NCBI GenBank assembly: GCA_047975215.1
Contig: JBKEDD010000005.1
Location: forward strand, 124,001 to 188,000
Source of the DNA: JAGRMG01 sp047975215
GTDB lineage: Bacteria > Pseudomonadota > Alphaproteobacteria > Rhodobacterales > Rhodobacteraceae
DNA length: 64,000 bases
Direction: 5' to 3'
Shown here: positions 9,829-17,788 of the stretch, piece by piece
How positions within the stretch are numbered: position 1 is the first letter of the stretch
How the letters are laid out: each line of letters begins with the position of its first letter
Notes under the pieces: generated by a model
Told to the model about the DNA's origin: nothing
Databases searched by the model: none
Seen by the model: only the letters and a program-made list of their open reading frames with translations
Made by a program: the position numbers and the translations under genes

Positions 9829-11055
9829 TCACAATCTGAGGTCGAGGCCGCTGCCGGCCGGATTGGCCAGCGGCAGGGCGATTTCGGGTTGGAACCGGCC
9901 CCAAAGTTCGGGAATCGATTCGGGCGAAGCGTCGGATTGATCGTGGCGCAGTTGCCGTTCCGTCTTCGGCTGATCGCCTCCCGAAAAGGAGAATCCGACA
10001 TCGGCATAGCCCAATTGCCGAAGGTCGCTGGCCAGTTGTTCGATGTGGCGCCGCATCAGAGCCAGCGTTTCCGGGCGTTCCGCGCCGATCGAAACGCTCA
10101 CACCCGCTTCGGATGTGACAAGCGCCATGCGCACACGGCCAAGTTCTTCGGGAGCGAGCGCGATTTCGACCCGTCCGTCGGCCTGACGGACCAGGGCTTC
10201 GGCCATTTCCCGCATTCCGCCCGGCGTCAGGGCCGCGCGCAGGGTGGCGGGAAGTTCGGACGGTGGCGGGTTCGGACCCGGCGGCATCGTCATGGCTGCG
10301 CCAGCCTCGGACGGCTGGAGCCCGCCGGGTGCCCGGATGGCATCGGTTTCGCACGGCACGGTCGTTGCGAGCCTGTCCGAAAGCAGCTGCGTTGCATTCC
10401 GAGACCGGCTATCCGCAGGTCCGCCATGACCCGCATTGCCTTCGGCATCGGCTCGGGCGGATAGGTTCGGCCGGCCTGTAATCGGGGGGGGCGCATCGAC
10501 CTTGGGGTCGTTCGGCCGAGGCGCCGTTTGCACCGGCCTTTCGGGCCGGGCGCCGGCCACTGGGGCGTGCGCCGGCGCGCATTGACCGGCGAGGGCCTGG
10601 GCGCCCGCCGTTGCGCTTTGCCGGGTCGCCGGTTCGTTCCCGCCGAGCCTGGCTAGGGCCGCGCCGGCCGACAGGGAACCGGAAGCGGTTTCCGACCGTT
10701 GATGCGGGGCTGCCGGTTCGACCGCCTGATCCGGCGGCGGCCCGGCGGCGCTCACCGCCTTGCCTTGTGACGGCGATAGCGTCGGAAGCACTGGCTGTTC
10801 GGCCGCCATTGGCGGGCCGCAATCGGGCGACGTGTCGATGGCCGGGTCGTTATCGCTGCATTCGCCCGGGCCATCATCGGGAACGGGGGATTCGGCATCG
10901 TGCTGCCCGGCTCGCTCCGTGGCGGGTACGGGCATGGACGGTTGTGAAAACACGTTCGCGAAGGACGGGCGCGGTTGTGTTCTGTCGGCGTTTTGCAACT
11001 GACCGGCGCCGCGGCCGGGCGCGTCGACTACGGATTGGAACGGGATGGTCAGCAT
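9829..11055 (-). CDS. fliK: Flagellar hook-length control protein FliK
   Basis: 408 aa. The first ~270 residues are a Pro/Ala-rich, probably disordered ruler region with little sequence conservation. The C-terminal ~110 residues (PATLRAALTPGGMREMAEALVRQ, then VEIALAPEELGRVRMAL) match the Flg_hook domain that switches export specificity through FlhB. The order disordered ruler plus C-terminal switch is diagnostic of FliK. Start is ATG 11055; the promoter region is shared with the divergent flgJ-like gene. Confidence 0.88.
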   Translation of the reverse strand: MLTIPFQSVVDAPGRGAGQLQNADRTQPRPSFANVFSQPSMPVPATERAGQHDAESPVPDDGPGECSDNDPAIDTSPDCGPPMAAEQPVLPTLSPSQGKAVSAAGPPPDQAVEPAAPHQRSETASGSLSAGAALARLGGNEPATRQSATAGAQALAGQCAPAHAPVAGARPERPVQTAPRPNDPKVDAPPPITGRPNLSARADAEGNAGHGGPADSRSRNATQLLSDRLATTVPCETDAIRAPGGLQPSEAGAAMTMPPGPNPPPSELPATLRAALTPGGMREMAEALVRQADGRVEIALAPEELGRVRMALVTSEAGVSVSIGAERPETLALMRRHIEQLASDLRQLGYADVGFSFSGGDQPKTERQLRHDQSDASPESIPELWGRFQPEIALPLANPAGSGLDLRL

Positions 11056-11100
11056 GGCGCACCGAACTTCTTTCGCTTCGCCGTCACCATCATGCAGGAT

Positions 11101-11121
11101 CGGTTACATTTTTTTTAACCG
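11101..11121. promoter_or_regulatory. Palindrome containing CtrA-box-like TTAC-N7-TTAA
   Basis: CGGTTA (11101-11106) and TAACCG (11116-11121) are perfect inverted arms around a T-rich spacer. Within it, TTAC (11104-11107), 7 nt, TTAA (11115-11118) differs at one base from the CtrA consensus TTAA-N7-TTAA. It sits in the divergent fliK/flgJ promoter region, 49 nt before the flgJ start. CtrA control of flagellar genes is established in alphaproteobacteria; binding here is inference. Confidence 0.5.
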
Positions 11122-11166
11122 CTCGGGGTGCAACGTGAAAAAAAACGGCCAACTGGAGCCAATTCG

Positions 11167-11490
11167 ATGCATTCACTCGGTTCTGCCGCGCCCCCTCGAA
11201 CAACGCAAGCGGTGCCCGCGCCGCCGGACAGGCCCGCCCTGCGCAAGGCCGCGGTCGAGCTTGAAGCGGCGTTTCTGGCGGAGATGCTGACATCCGCCGG
11301 CCTTGGCAAGACCAGCAGCCGATTCGGCGGCGGCGCTGGCGAGGACCGGTTCGGATCGTTTCTGGTGCGCGCGCAGGCGCATGAAATGGCCCGCGCCGGC
11401 GGTATCGGCCTGGCCGAGATGATTTTCAAGGCCCTGTTGGAGAGAGAGAATGACGAGGCAAACACAAGATTTGATCGCGACCCTGGATGA
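11167..11490 (+). CDS. flgJ: Rod-binding protein, FlgJ N-terminal-domain type
   Basis: 107 aa matching only the rod-binding domain of FlgJ: LEAAFLAEMLTSAGLGK, then a Gly-rich linker and FLVRAQAHEMARAGGIGLAEMI. The C-terminal muramidase domain of enteric FlgJ is absent. That activity is likely provided by the separate transglycosylase at 25422, as for R. sphaeroides FlgJ/SltF. Start is ATG 11167, with GGAG 9 nt upstream; an upstream in-frame start at 11128 lacks a good site. The gene overlaps the next one by 41 nt. Confidence 0.82.
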   Translation: MHSLGSAAPPRTTQAVPAPPDRPALRKAAVELEAAFLAEMLTSAGLGKTSSRFGGGAGEDRFGSFLVRAQAHEMARAGGIGLAEMIFKALLERENDEANTRFDRDPG

Positions 11491-11806
11491 TTTGCTGGAT
11501 CGCGAGCGGCAGGCGCTCGTCGCGGGTGAACTGGATGAACTGGCCGATCTGATGGCGGAGAAAGAGGCGCTGATCGGGGAAATCGGCGTTCCCGACCCAC
11601 GGGCACAGGCCGGGCTGAACCGGCTGCGCGACAAGGTGCACCGCAACCATGCGCTGCTGAACAGCGCGCTTGAGGGTATCCGCGCGGTCGCCGGGCGGCT
11701 GGCGGACCTTCGGCAGGTACGGCGAGGGCTGGAAACCTACGACCGCTCTGGCCGGAAAACCGTCTTTGATACCCGGGCGCGGCAACATGTCGAGAAACGC
11801 GCCTGA
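11450..11806 (+). CDS. flgN: FlgN-like flagellar export chaperone
   Basis: 118-aa, almost wholly helical and charged: repeated LDDLLDRERQALVAGELDEL and LADLMAEKEALIGEI. The pattern and size match FlgN, the cytoplasmic chaperone for the hook-junction proteins FlgK and FlgL. Starts inside the flgJ-like gene after GAGAGAGA, so translation is coupled. Its clients FlgK and FlgL are not in the window. Low-complexity helical proteins are easy to misname, so the family call rests partly on context. Confidence 0.72.
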   Translation: MTRQTQDLIATLDDLLDRERQALVAGELDELADLMAEKEALIGEIGVPDPRAQAGLNRLRDKVHRNHALLNSALEGIRAVAGRLADLRQVRRGLETYDRSGRKTVFDTRARQHVEKRA

Positions 11807-11850
11807 ACCCAGCGTTTTGCGCAAAATGCGAACTAAACCGGCGTGCCGCA

Positions 11851-11865
11851 TTAGCACTTGGTTAG
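11851..11865. promoter_or_regulatory. CtrA-box-like TTAG-N7-TTAG upstream of flagellin
   Basis: TTAG (11851-11854), 7 nt, TTAG (11862-11865): the spacing of a CtrA box with one mismatch in each half site. It lies 150 nt upstream of the flagellin start, in the 208-nt gap after flgN. Weaker match than the site at 31174. Confidence 0.3.
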
Positions 11866-11951
11866 GACCCGGCGCGCCAGGATGCCGGCGCATCTTGAAT
11901 ACAGATGGCGCGACCCCGGGCGGGGCCGCAAGGGTCAGAAAGACGTTTTGT

Positions 11952-11968
11952 CCGCCCTGAGTGGGCGG
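11952..11968 (+). promoter_or_regulatory. Stem-loop in flagellin mRNA leader
   Basis: CCGCCC (11952-11957) and GGGCGG (11963-11968) with a 5-nt loop, 34 nt before the AGGA ribosome site of the flagellin gene. FlbT is known in Caulobacter to act on a structured flagellin 5' leader; here flbT is two genes downstream, so this hairpin is a plausible target, by inference. Confidence 0.4.
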
Positions 11969-12014
11969 GATGCAACCGGGGCGGAAGTCGCCCCCAGAGT
12001 ACAGGAACCATGCT

Positions 12015-13226
12015 ATGTCCAGCATACTGACGAACAACGGCGCAATGGTGGCGCTGCAGACCCTGAAGTCGATCAACAAGGGCCTTGCCGGGGTCCAGAG
12101 CGAGATTTCGACCGGCAAGCGGATTTCCTCGGCCAAGGACAACTCCGCGGTATGGGCGATCTCCAAGGTGATGGAATCCGACGTGAAGGGTTTCAAGGCG
12201 ATCTCCGACAGCCTGTCGCTGGGAGAATCGACCGTGGCGGTTGCCCGCAACGCCTCGGAAACCATCACCGACCTCCTGACACAGATGAAAGGCAAGATCG
12301 TCGGAGCCCAGGAAGACAACGTCGACCGCTCCAAGATCAACGACGACGTCACCGCGTTGAAGAACCAGATCAATTCGGTGATCGCAGCGGCCCAGTTCAA
12401 CGGCCTGAACCTGGTTGACGGTTCGGTTGCCTCGGCTTCGGTCCTGGCCTCGCTGGATCGGGACGCATCGGGCAACGTCACGGCCAGTTCGATTACCGTC
12501 GCCGCGCAGGATCTGTCGACCGGCGGATATACGGCCAACGACGTCTTCGGGTCGTCGACGGGCACGTCGGCGGCCGGCGATACCGTTGCCTTCACTCTCG
12601 ATGCCGGCGGCGGTACCAGCGACATCGTCATTGACGACACCGCCGGCGCCGCCTTTGCCGCGGGTGACCGGGTAACGGTGCGGATCGGCGATCAGGAGGC
12701 CTCCTATACAGTGACCGCGGACGATGTGGCGGCGACCACGACCTCCGACCTCGTTGCCGTGGGTCTGAAGAACGCCATCGACAATCTGGGTATCAGCGGG
12801 CTGACGGTGGACTATGACAGCGGCAGTCCCGGACGGCTCGATTTCACCAACAACGGAACCGTCGACATCGCGGCCGGCGCCCAGTTCGTGAATGCCGGTT
12901 CGGGCGGGTTGGGCCTGCTGGCCGGGATCGACGTTTCGACCGGTGGCGGTGCAACCGCGGCACTGACCGCGATCGAAACACTGATCGACACCTCGATCAG
13001 CGCGGCCTCGGCGCTCGGGTCTATCGAGGGCCGCATTGCCATCCAGGCGGATTTCATCGGCAACCTGACGGATTCCCTGAAATCCGGGATCGGCGCGATG
13101 GTGGATGCCAACATGGAAGAGGCCTCGGCGCGTCTTCAGGCGCTACAGGTTCAGCAGCAGTTGGGCGTTCAGTCTCTGTCGATCGCCAATCAGGCGCCAC
13201 AGACCGTCTTGTCGCTGTTCCGCTGA
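12015..13226 (+). CDS. fliC: Flagellin
   Basis: 403-aa filament subunit. The conserved N-terminal helices (~1-140: SSILTNNGAMVALQTLK, ISTGKRISSAKDNSAVWAIS, FNGLNLVDG) and C-terminal helices (~330-403: IEGRIAIQADF, then QALQVQQQLGVQSLSIANQAP, ending LSLFR) are the D0/D1 core. The middle ~180 residues are a variable, Thr/Gly/Asp-rich surface domain. Start ATG 12015 has AGGA 8 nt upstream; an ATG at 12010 is out of frame. It is followed directly by flaF and flbT, the flagellin regulators. This is the only flagellin in the window. Confidence 0.95.
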   Translation: MSSILTNNGAMVALQTLKSINKGLAGVQSEISTGKRISSAKDNSAVWAISKVMESDVKGFKAISDSLSLGESTVAVARNASETITDLLTQMKGKIVGAQEDNVDRSKINDDVTALKNQINSVIAAAQFNGLNLVDGSVASASVLASLDRDASGNVTASSITVAAQDLSTGGYTANDVFGSSTGTSAAGDTVAFTLDAGGGTSDIVIDDTAGAAFAAGDRVTVRIGDQEASYTVTADDVAATTTSDLVAVGLKNAIDNLGISGLTVDYDSGSPGRLDFTNNGTVDIAAGAQFVNAGSGGLGLLAGIDVSTGGGATAALTAIETLIDTSISAASALGSIEGRIAIQADFIGNLTDSLKSGIGAMVDANMEEASARLQALQVQQQLGVQSLSIANQAPQTVLSLFR

Positions 13227-13295
13227 TCGTTTCGGCCGGGGCGCTCGTCGTCCCGGCCGCCATTCCCGGGAAATGCAAGGATGTGAGGACACGAC

Positions 13296-13667
13296 GTGAA
13301 TGCCCATTCCCAGGCGCAGCGCGCCTATTCCGCCGTATCGGCGCCGACCCGTACAGCCAGAGGCATCGAATACGAGGCCCTGGCCCGCGTCACGCACCGG
13401 CTGCGCAGCGCCGCCGAAACGGGGCTGTCCGGTTTTGCCGGGCTGGCGGCGGCGCTGCATGACAATCGCCGGCTCTGGTGCCTGTTTGCCGCCGAAGCGG
13501 CAGAGCCGGCCAACCCGTTGCCGACCGATCTGCGGGCGCGGATCTTCTACCTGGCCGAGTACACGCAGCAGCAAAGCCGCAAGGTTCTAGCCGGCGATGG
13601 AAGTGTCGATTCCCTGCTGGACATCAACACCGCAGTGATGCGTGGCCTTCGCGGCGGGGAGGCGTGA
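13296..13667 (+). CDS. flaF: Flagellar biosynthesis regulator FlaF
   Basis: 123 aa with the FlaF pattern: a Tyr-containing N-terminus (AQRAYSAVSAPTRTARGIEYEALARVT), then LAAALHDNRRLWCLFAAEA and LRARIFYLAEYTQQQSRKVL, ending in DINTAVMRGLRG. FlaF is an alphaproteobacterial factor required for flagellin secretion and synthesis, acting against FlbT. It starts 69 nt after the flagellin stop and ends 1 nt before flbT. Confidence 0.92.
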   Translation: MNAHSQAQRAYSAVSAPTRTARGIEYEALARVTHRLRSAAETGLSGFAGLAAALHDNRRLWCLFAAEAAEPANPLPTDLRARIFYLAEYTQQQSRKVLAGDGSVDSLLDINTAVMRGLRGGEA

Positions 13668-13668
13668 C

Positions 13669-14073
13669 ATGGGGGGGCTGGTTCTCAAGCTGGCACCGAA
13701 GGAGCGTGTGCTGATAAACGGCGCGGTGATCGAGAACGGCGAACGGCGCATCCGTTTCTCCGTTGTGACACCGGATGCAAACATCCTGCGGCTGCGCGAC
13801 GCGATCCATCCGGACGAGGCCAATACCCCGGTCCGCCGGGTCTGCTTTGCAACCCAGCTGATCCTGTCCGGAGACAGCGACCCGGCTTCGGCCAGACTGC
13901 CTCTGTTGCGCCGGATCGAGGAGTTGAGCCAGGTGTTCACAGATCCCGACAGCCGGTCTGCCCTGGCCGAAGCGACCGAGGCGCTGATCACGGATCATCA
14001 CTACCGCTGTCTGAAGGCCCTGCGCAGCCTGTTGCCACGCGAAAGCAGGCTTATCGCCGCGCGGCGCGCATGA
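13669..14073 (+). CDS. flbT: Flagellin mRNA regulator FlbT
   Basis: 134 aa: LVLKLAPKERVLINGAVIENG at the N-terminus, FSVVTPDANILRLRDAI, then YRCLKALRSLLPRE near the end, the FlbT pattern. FlbT is a post-transcriptional repressor of flagellin synthesis that binds the flagellin leader when assembly is incomplete. ATG 13669 follows the flaF stop by 1 nt; the stop overlaps the DUF1217 gene (ATGA). Confidence 0.92.
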   Translation: MGGLVLKLAPKERVLINGAVIENGERRIRFSVVTPDANILRLRDAIHPDEANTPVRRVCFATQLILSGDSDPASARLPLLRRIEELSQVFTDPDSRSALAEATEALITDHHYRCLKALRSLLPRESRLIAARRA

Positions 14074-14870
14074 GCTTTCGTCCGGTTGTCCCGGCTGCCG
14101 GTCTGGCCGGATGGCGGTTCCTGCAACGGACCCGGCACCAGCAGCTTGCTGCATTTTCCGGTTCCGCCCGGGCGGAACGCGACGGGGCGCATTTTCTGGA
14201 GCGTATTGCCGGGGTGCGCAACGCGGCGGAGCTCGTTTCCGACCGCCGGTTGCTGGGCGTCGCGCTGGGGGCATTCGGCCTGAACGATGACCTGAACAAC
14301 CGTGCCTTCATCCTGAAGGTGCTGGAGGAAGGAACGTCGAGCCCGGACGCGCTGGCCAACCGGATGACGGATCGGCGGTATCGCCGGTTGAGCGCGGCGT
14401 TCGGGTTCGGGCCGGCTGAGACCCTGAATACCGGCAATGCCAAACGCATGGCGGCGGTGCTGGATCTCAGCCGGGTCACGGATTTCGAGACAGCGGTCGG
14501 AGAGCAGGACGAAACCATGCGCATCGCCCTTTATGCGCAGCGCGAATTGCCGGCGCTTGCCGGCAGCGCCGGCAGCGACGATGCGAAGTGGTTTTCGGTG
14601 ATGGGTCTGCCGCCGTTGCGGGCGATGTTCGAAACGGCACTCGGCCTGCCCCGGACGTTTGGACAGATAGACATCGACCAGCAGTTGCAGGTGTTCCGTG
14701 ACCGGACCGGGGCGGCCACCGGGCACACTGGAATCGCGCAGTTCACTGACCCGGCGCAACTGGAGCGGCTGACCAACCTCTACATGGCGCGTGCGCAGAT
14801 CAATGCCGCGGGCGGCGCGGGTTCGTCAGATGCGATCGCACTGACGCTGCTGCGGACGATGACATGCTGA
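14070..14870 (+). CDS. DUF1217 flagellar-locus protein
   Basis: 266 aa with the DUF1217 pattern: AGWRFLQRTRHQQLAAF at the N-terminus, ERIAGVRNAAELVSDRRLLGVALGAFGL, FILKVLEEGTSSPDALANR, and FQIDIDQQ-type spacing later in the protein. The family occurs in alphaproteobacterial flagellar loci and is sometimes annotated as a flagellar protein; its function is not established. The 4-nt overlap with flbT places it in the flagellin operon. The protein appears soluble, with no signal peptide. Confidence 0.8.
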   Translation: MSFRPVVPAAGLAGWRFLQRTRHQQLAAFSGSARAERDGAHFLERIAGVRNAAELVSDRRLLGVALGAFGLNDDLNNRAFILKVLEEGTSSPDALANRMTDRRYRRLSAAFGFGPAETLNTGNAKRMAAVLDLSRVTDFETAVGEQDETMRIALYAQRELPALAGSAGSDDAKWFSVMGLPPLRAMFETALGLPRTFGQIDIDQQLQVFRDRTGAATGHTGIAQFTDPAQLERLTNLYMARAQINAAGGAGSSDAIALTLLRTMTC

Positions 14871-14947
14871 AGCTGCCGTTCGTCCGCCGGGCTTGTTTGG
14901 CGTGGCTCGGCGCGAAGGCCCGCGCCGTGTTCGGTCAAACGAAACCG

Positions 14948-14973
14948 GGCCTGAGGGCAACGACCCTCCGGCC
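14948..14973. terminator. Imperfect stem-loop between convergent DUF1217 gene and fliI
   Basis: GGCCTGAGGG (14948-14957) and CCCTCCGGCC (14964-14973) pair with one mismatch around a 6-nt loop in the 118-nt convergent gap. Probable terminator by position; no U-tract. Confidence 0.4.
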
Positions 14974-14988
14974 GGTCCCGCGTTTCGA

Positions 14989-16335
14989 TTACTGTCCCGG
15001 ATGTCGGCCGGTTGCGGCGTTGGCCCGTCGCAGAATCAGTGCCAGCCGGTCGAAGCTGTTGGTGACGCCTTCGCCATCGGGCCGGGCAAAGAAGGCATCG
15101 AGATCGGGCCACAACCTGACGGCCTGATCCAGAACCGGATCGGCGCCCTCGGCATATAGTCCGGCGCGGATCATCACCTCGGATTGCTCGTAGGCACCAA
15201 GCAGGCGGCGCGCCTGCGAGATCATCGCGTTTTCCGGGGCGCTCGCGGCATCGGGAAGGCTGCGCGACACGGACCGGCCGACGTCGATCGCCGGAAACCG
15301 CCCGCGCTCGGCGATATCGCGGCTAAGAACGACATGGCCGTCAAGAACGCCGCGCAGAATGTCGGCGACAGGTTCGTCCATGTCCGAGCCGGCGACCAGA
15401 ACGCTGAATACCGCCGTGATGTCGCCCTGACCCGCAGCGCCGGGCCCGGCGCGTTCGCAAAGCGCGGTGATCAATGGCGTGACCGAAGGCGGATAGCCGC
15501 GCAGTGCCGGTGCCTCGCCCGATGTCACCGCGATTTCGCGGTGCGCCTCGGCAAACCGGGTCACCGAATCGGCCAGCAGCAGGACGTTGCGCCCGGCATC
15601 GCGGAAATGTTCGGCCACCGCCATGGCCGCCCAGCCGCAGCGGCGCCGGGTCAGTGCCGACTGGTCCGAGGTTGCGGCCACGACCACCGCCCGGCGCATG
15701 CCCTCGCGGCCCAGCACGTTCTGGACGAACTCGTTCACCTCGCGGCCGCGTTCGCCGATAAGGGCGATCACCACGACATCGGCCTGCATGTGGCGGGCGA
15801 GTTGCGCCAGAAGGCGGGATTTTCCCACGCCCGATCCGGCGAAGAGGCCGACCCGCTGCCCGCGAACGATGGGCAGCATGGTGTTCAACACCGACAGACC
15901 TGTCGCAAGCCGTTGACCGAGGGCGCGGCGCTCAGCGGCCGGCGGCGGCGGCGCGGCAAGATCGCGGCGATACGGCCCACGCTGCATCGGCCTGCCGTCA
16001 AGCGGTTGCCCGAAAGGATCGACCACGCGGCCTACCCAGGTGTCGGCTGGTGCGAATTCGGGGGTGCCCCGCAGCATCACCGGGTTGCCCGCCGCCACGC
16101 CATCGGGCGTGGCATCGGGCAGCATGGTGACGTGCCCGGGATCGACGCGCAGGACCTCGCCGCCCAGAGGTGCGCCGGTCTGCCGCTCGAGTGTCAGACG
16201 ATCGCCGACCGAGGCCGCTTGCGTCAGCCCCGCAACCCGGACCGTACCGGCGCCGACCGAAACGACGCGGCCCACCGGGCAGGACAGGGTCAGGGCCTTG
16301 ATCTCGCGTATCGCGATGCTGGGGTCGGCGGGCAT
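14989..16335 (-). CDS. fliI: Flagellum-specific ATPase FliI
   Basis: 448-aa hexameric ATPase of the flagellar type III export apparatus. N-terminal beta-barrel (~15-95), then Walker A FAGSGVGKS (~165-173), Walker B region VIALIGERGREVNEF, LLLADSVTRFAEAHREIA, and a C-terminal domain ending near the FARPDGEG segment. Start ATG 16335 is chosen because GGAGA lies 8 nt upstream; longer reading would run into the divergent flgB promoter. It stands alone, transcribed leftward away from flgB. Its partners fliH and fliJ-like are in other units at 32863 and 21095. Confidence 0.95.
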   Translation of the reverse strand: MPADPSIAIREIKALTLSCPVGRVVSVGAGTVRVAGLTQAASVGDRLTLERQTGAPLGGEVLRVDPGHVTMLPDATPDGVAAGNPVMLRGTPEFAPADTWVGRVVDPFGQPLDGRPMQRGPYRRDLAAPPPPAAERRALGQRLATGLSVLNTMLPIVRGQRVGLFAGSGVGKSRLLAQLARHMQADVVVIALIGERGREVNEFVQNVLGREGMRRAVVVAATSDQSALTRRRCGWAAMAVAEHFRDAGRNVLLLADSVTRFAEAHREIAVTSGEAPALRGYPPSVTPLITALCERAGPGAAGQGDITAVFSVLVAGSDMDEPVADILRGVLDGHVVLSRDIAERGRFPAIDVGRSVSRSLPDAASAPENAMISQARRLLGAYEQSEVMIRAGLYAEGADPVLDQAVRLWPDLDAFFARPDGEGVTNSFDRLALILRRANAATGRHPGQ

Positions 16336-16423
16336 GGCGGATCTCTCCGGTAATTTCCTGACAACGGTTTCTAAACGAATCGGAGTTAAGCCTTGATTGA
16401 AACCGATCGAGGGAGAAGCCCCG

Positions 16424-16810
16424 ATGTTCACGGACCTGAATGTCATTAGCCTGGCCCATTCCATGGCCGTCCATGCCGGCAGGCGACAGGCGGTGATTGC
16501 CCGCAATGTCGCCAATGCCGACACCCCCGGGTATCGTGCCCGCGATATCGCACCGTTCTCCGACCTTGTGGCAGAGGGCGCCGGCAGCGCGATGGCGGCC
16601 CGCCGCCCGACGCATCTGAACGTGCAGGGCGCAACGGGCTGGCCCGGCGAAGCGGCGGCAGGGGCCGACGTCGTCGATCCGAACGGCAATTCCGTGTCAC
16701 TTGAGCAGGAGATGCTGCGGGCGGTCGATACCAGGCGCCAGCATGACCGCGCGCTTGCGATCTACCGGTCGGCCCTGAGCATCCTGCGCACCGGCCTGGG
16801 CCGGATCTAG
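16424..16810 (+). CDS. flgB: Flagellar proximal rod protein FlgB
   Basis: 128 aa. The rod-protein N-terminal motif RNVANADTPGYRARDI is at ~28-43, and a C-terminal helix ends in ALAIYRSALSILRTGLG. ATG 16424 follows GGGAGA; a TTG at 16397 is less likely. First gene of a rightward run of rod and ring genes to 20978. Confidence 0.93.
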   Translation: MFTDLNVISLAHSMAVHAGRRQAVIARNVANADTPGYRARDIAPFSDLVAEGAGSAMAARRPTHLNVQGATGWPGEAAAGADVVDPNGNSVSLEQEMLRAVDTRRQHDRALAIYRSALSILRTGLGRI

Positions 16811-16818
16811 GGGGCGGG

Positions 16819-17211
16819 ATGAGCGAATTTTCCAGCGCCCTCGCGGTTTCCGCCAGCGCCCTGCGGGCCCAGGCGACGCGGTTGCGGCATGTGTCCGAGA
16901 ACATATCCAACGCAGACACGCCGGGCTATCGCCGCAAGACGGTATCCTTCGACTTGGCAAGCCCCCGGGGGGACGGCCCCGTCCTTGTGCGCGCCGGCCG
17001 GGTCCGGCTGGACGATACCGAACCCGAGCGTGTTTTCGACCCTTCACACCCGCTGGCCGATGAAGACGGCTACTTTCAGGGCTCCAATGTTGATCTGATG
17101 ATCGAGATCGCCGATGCGCGAGAGGCGCAGCGCAGCTACGAGGCCAATCTCAAGATGTTCGACCAGGCCCGCGAAATGTCCTCCGCACTGATGGACCTGC
17201 TCAGAAAATAA
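16819..17211 (+). CDS. flgC: Flagellar rod protein FlgC
   Basis: 130 aa with the rod N-terminal motif ENISNADTPGYRRKTVSFD and the FlgC C-terminus SNVDLMIEIADAREAQRSYEANL. Starts 8 nt after flgB; length is normal for the family. FlgC builds the proximal rod with FlgB and FlgF. Confidence 0.95.
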   Translation: MSEFSSALAVSASALRAQATRLRHVSENISNADTPGYRRKTVSFDLASPRGDGPVLVRAGRVRLDDTEPERVFDPSHPLADEDGYFQGSNVDLMIEIADAREAQRSYEANLKMFDQAREMSSALMDLLRK

Positions 17212-17223
17212 AGGAGATCCAGA

Positions 17224-17514
17224 ATGGAGCCCCGCATTCATGCCGCCGCCCAGAACTATGCGACGGCCAGACCGGCAACCCGGCCCGATCCGCTGGCGGG
17301 CGGAGAATCCCCAGGTTTCGGGGCGGTTGCGAGGGATTTCGCCGAGACCCTGCAACAGGGCGAGTCAGCCGCGATCGCCGCGATGACCGGCGATGCCGAT
17401 CCGCATGCCCTGGTGCAGGCGCTGGCCCAGACCGAACTGGCAGTCGAAACCGCGGTGACGGTGCGCAACAAGGTTGTCGAAGCCTATCAGGAAATCCTGC
17501 GGATGCCGGTCTGA
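17224..17514 (+). CDS. fliE: Flagellar hook-basal body protein FliE
   Basis: 96 aa. Disordered N-terminus, then FGAVARDFAETLQQGESAAIAAM and the typical FliE end QTELAVETAVTVRNKVVEAYQEILRMPV (key: E.A...RNK...AY.EI..M..). FliE joins the MS ring to the rod. AAGGAG precedes the start. Confidence 0.93.
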   Translation: MEPRIHAAAQNYATARPATRPDPLAGGESPGFGAVARDFAETLQQGESAAIAAMTGDADPHALVQALAQTELAVETAVTVRNKVVEAYQEILRMPV

Positions 17515-17515
17515 C

Positions 17516-17788
17516 ATGCTGGCCGAGGGCGTCTTTTTCGACACGTTGAGGCAAGGGCTCTGGACGGCGGTGATCCTGTCGCTTCCGGTTCTCAGCGTCG
17601 CGCTTGTGACCGGCGTGGCGATCGGCCTGTTTCAGGCGCTCACCTCGATTCAGGAAATGACACTGACCTTCGTGCCCAAGCTCGCGGCCATCGCCGTCGT
17701 GTTCTGGGTGGCGATGGAGTTCATGACAAACACCCTGCTGGCCTTTTTCCAGGGCCAGCTTCTTCCCCTGATCGCGGGAGGCACATGA
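17516..17788 (+). CDS. fliQ: Flagellar export gate protein FliQ
   Basis: 90-aa inner-membrane protein with two hydrophobic helices (~15-40 and ~55-75) and the FliQ pattern GVAIGLFQALTSIQEMTLTFVPKL. Part of the FliPQR export gate; fliR and fliP are at 22596 and 33754. ATG 17516 follows the fliE stop by 1 nt. Overlaps flgF. Confidence 0.95.
   Translation: MLAEGVFFDTLRQGLWTAVILSLPVLSVALVTGVAIGLFQALTSIQEMTLTFVPKLAAIAVVFWVAMEFMTNTLLAFFQGQLLPLIAGGT

Noticed and set aside
16336..16423. CtrA box in the fliI/flgB gap
   Set aside because: CTAA and TTAA are present but 11 nt apart rather than 7.
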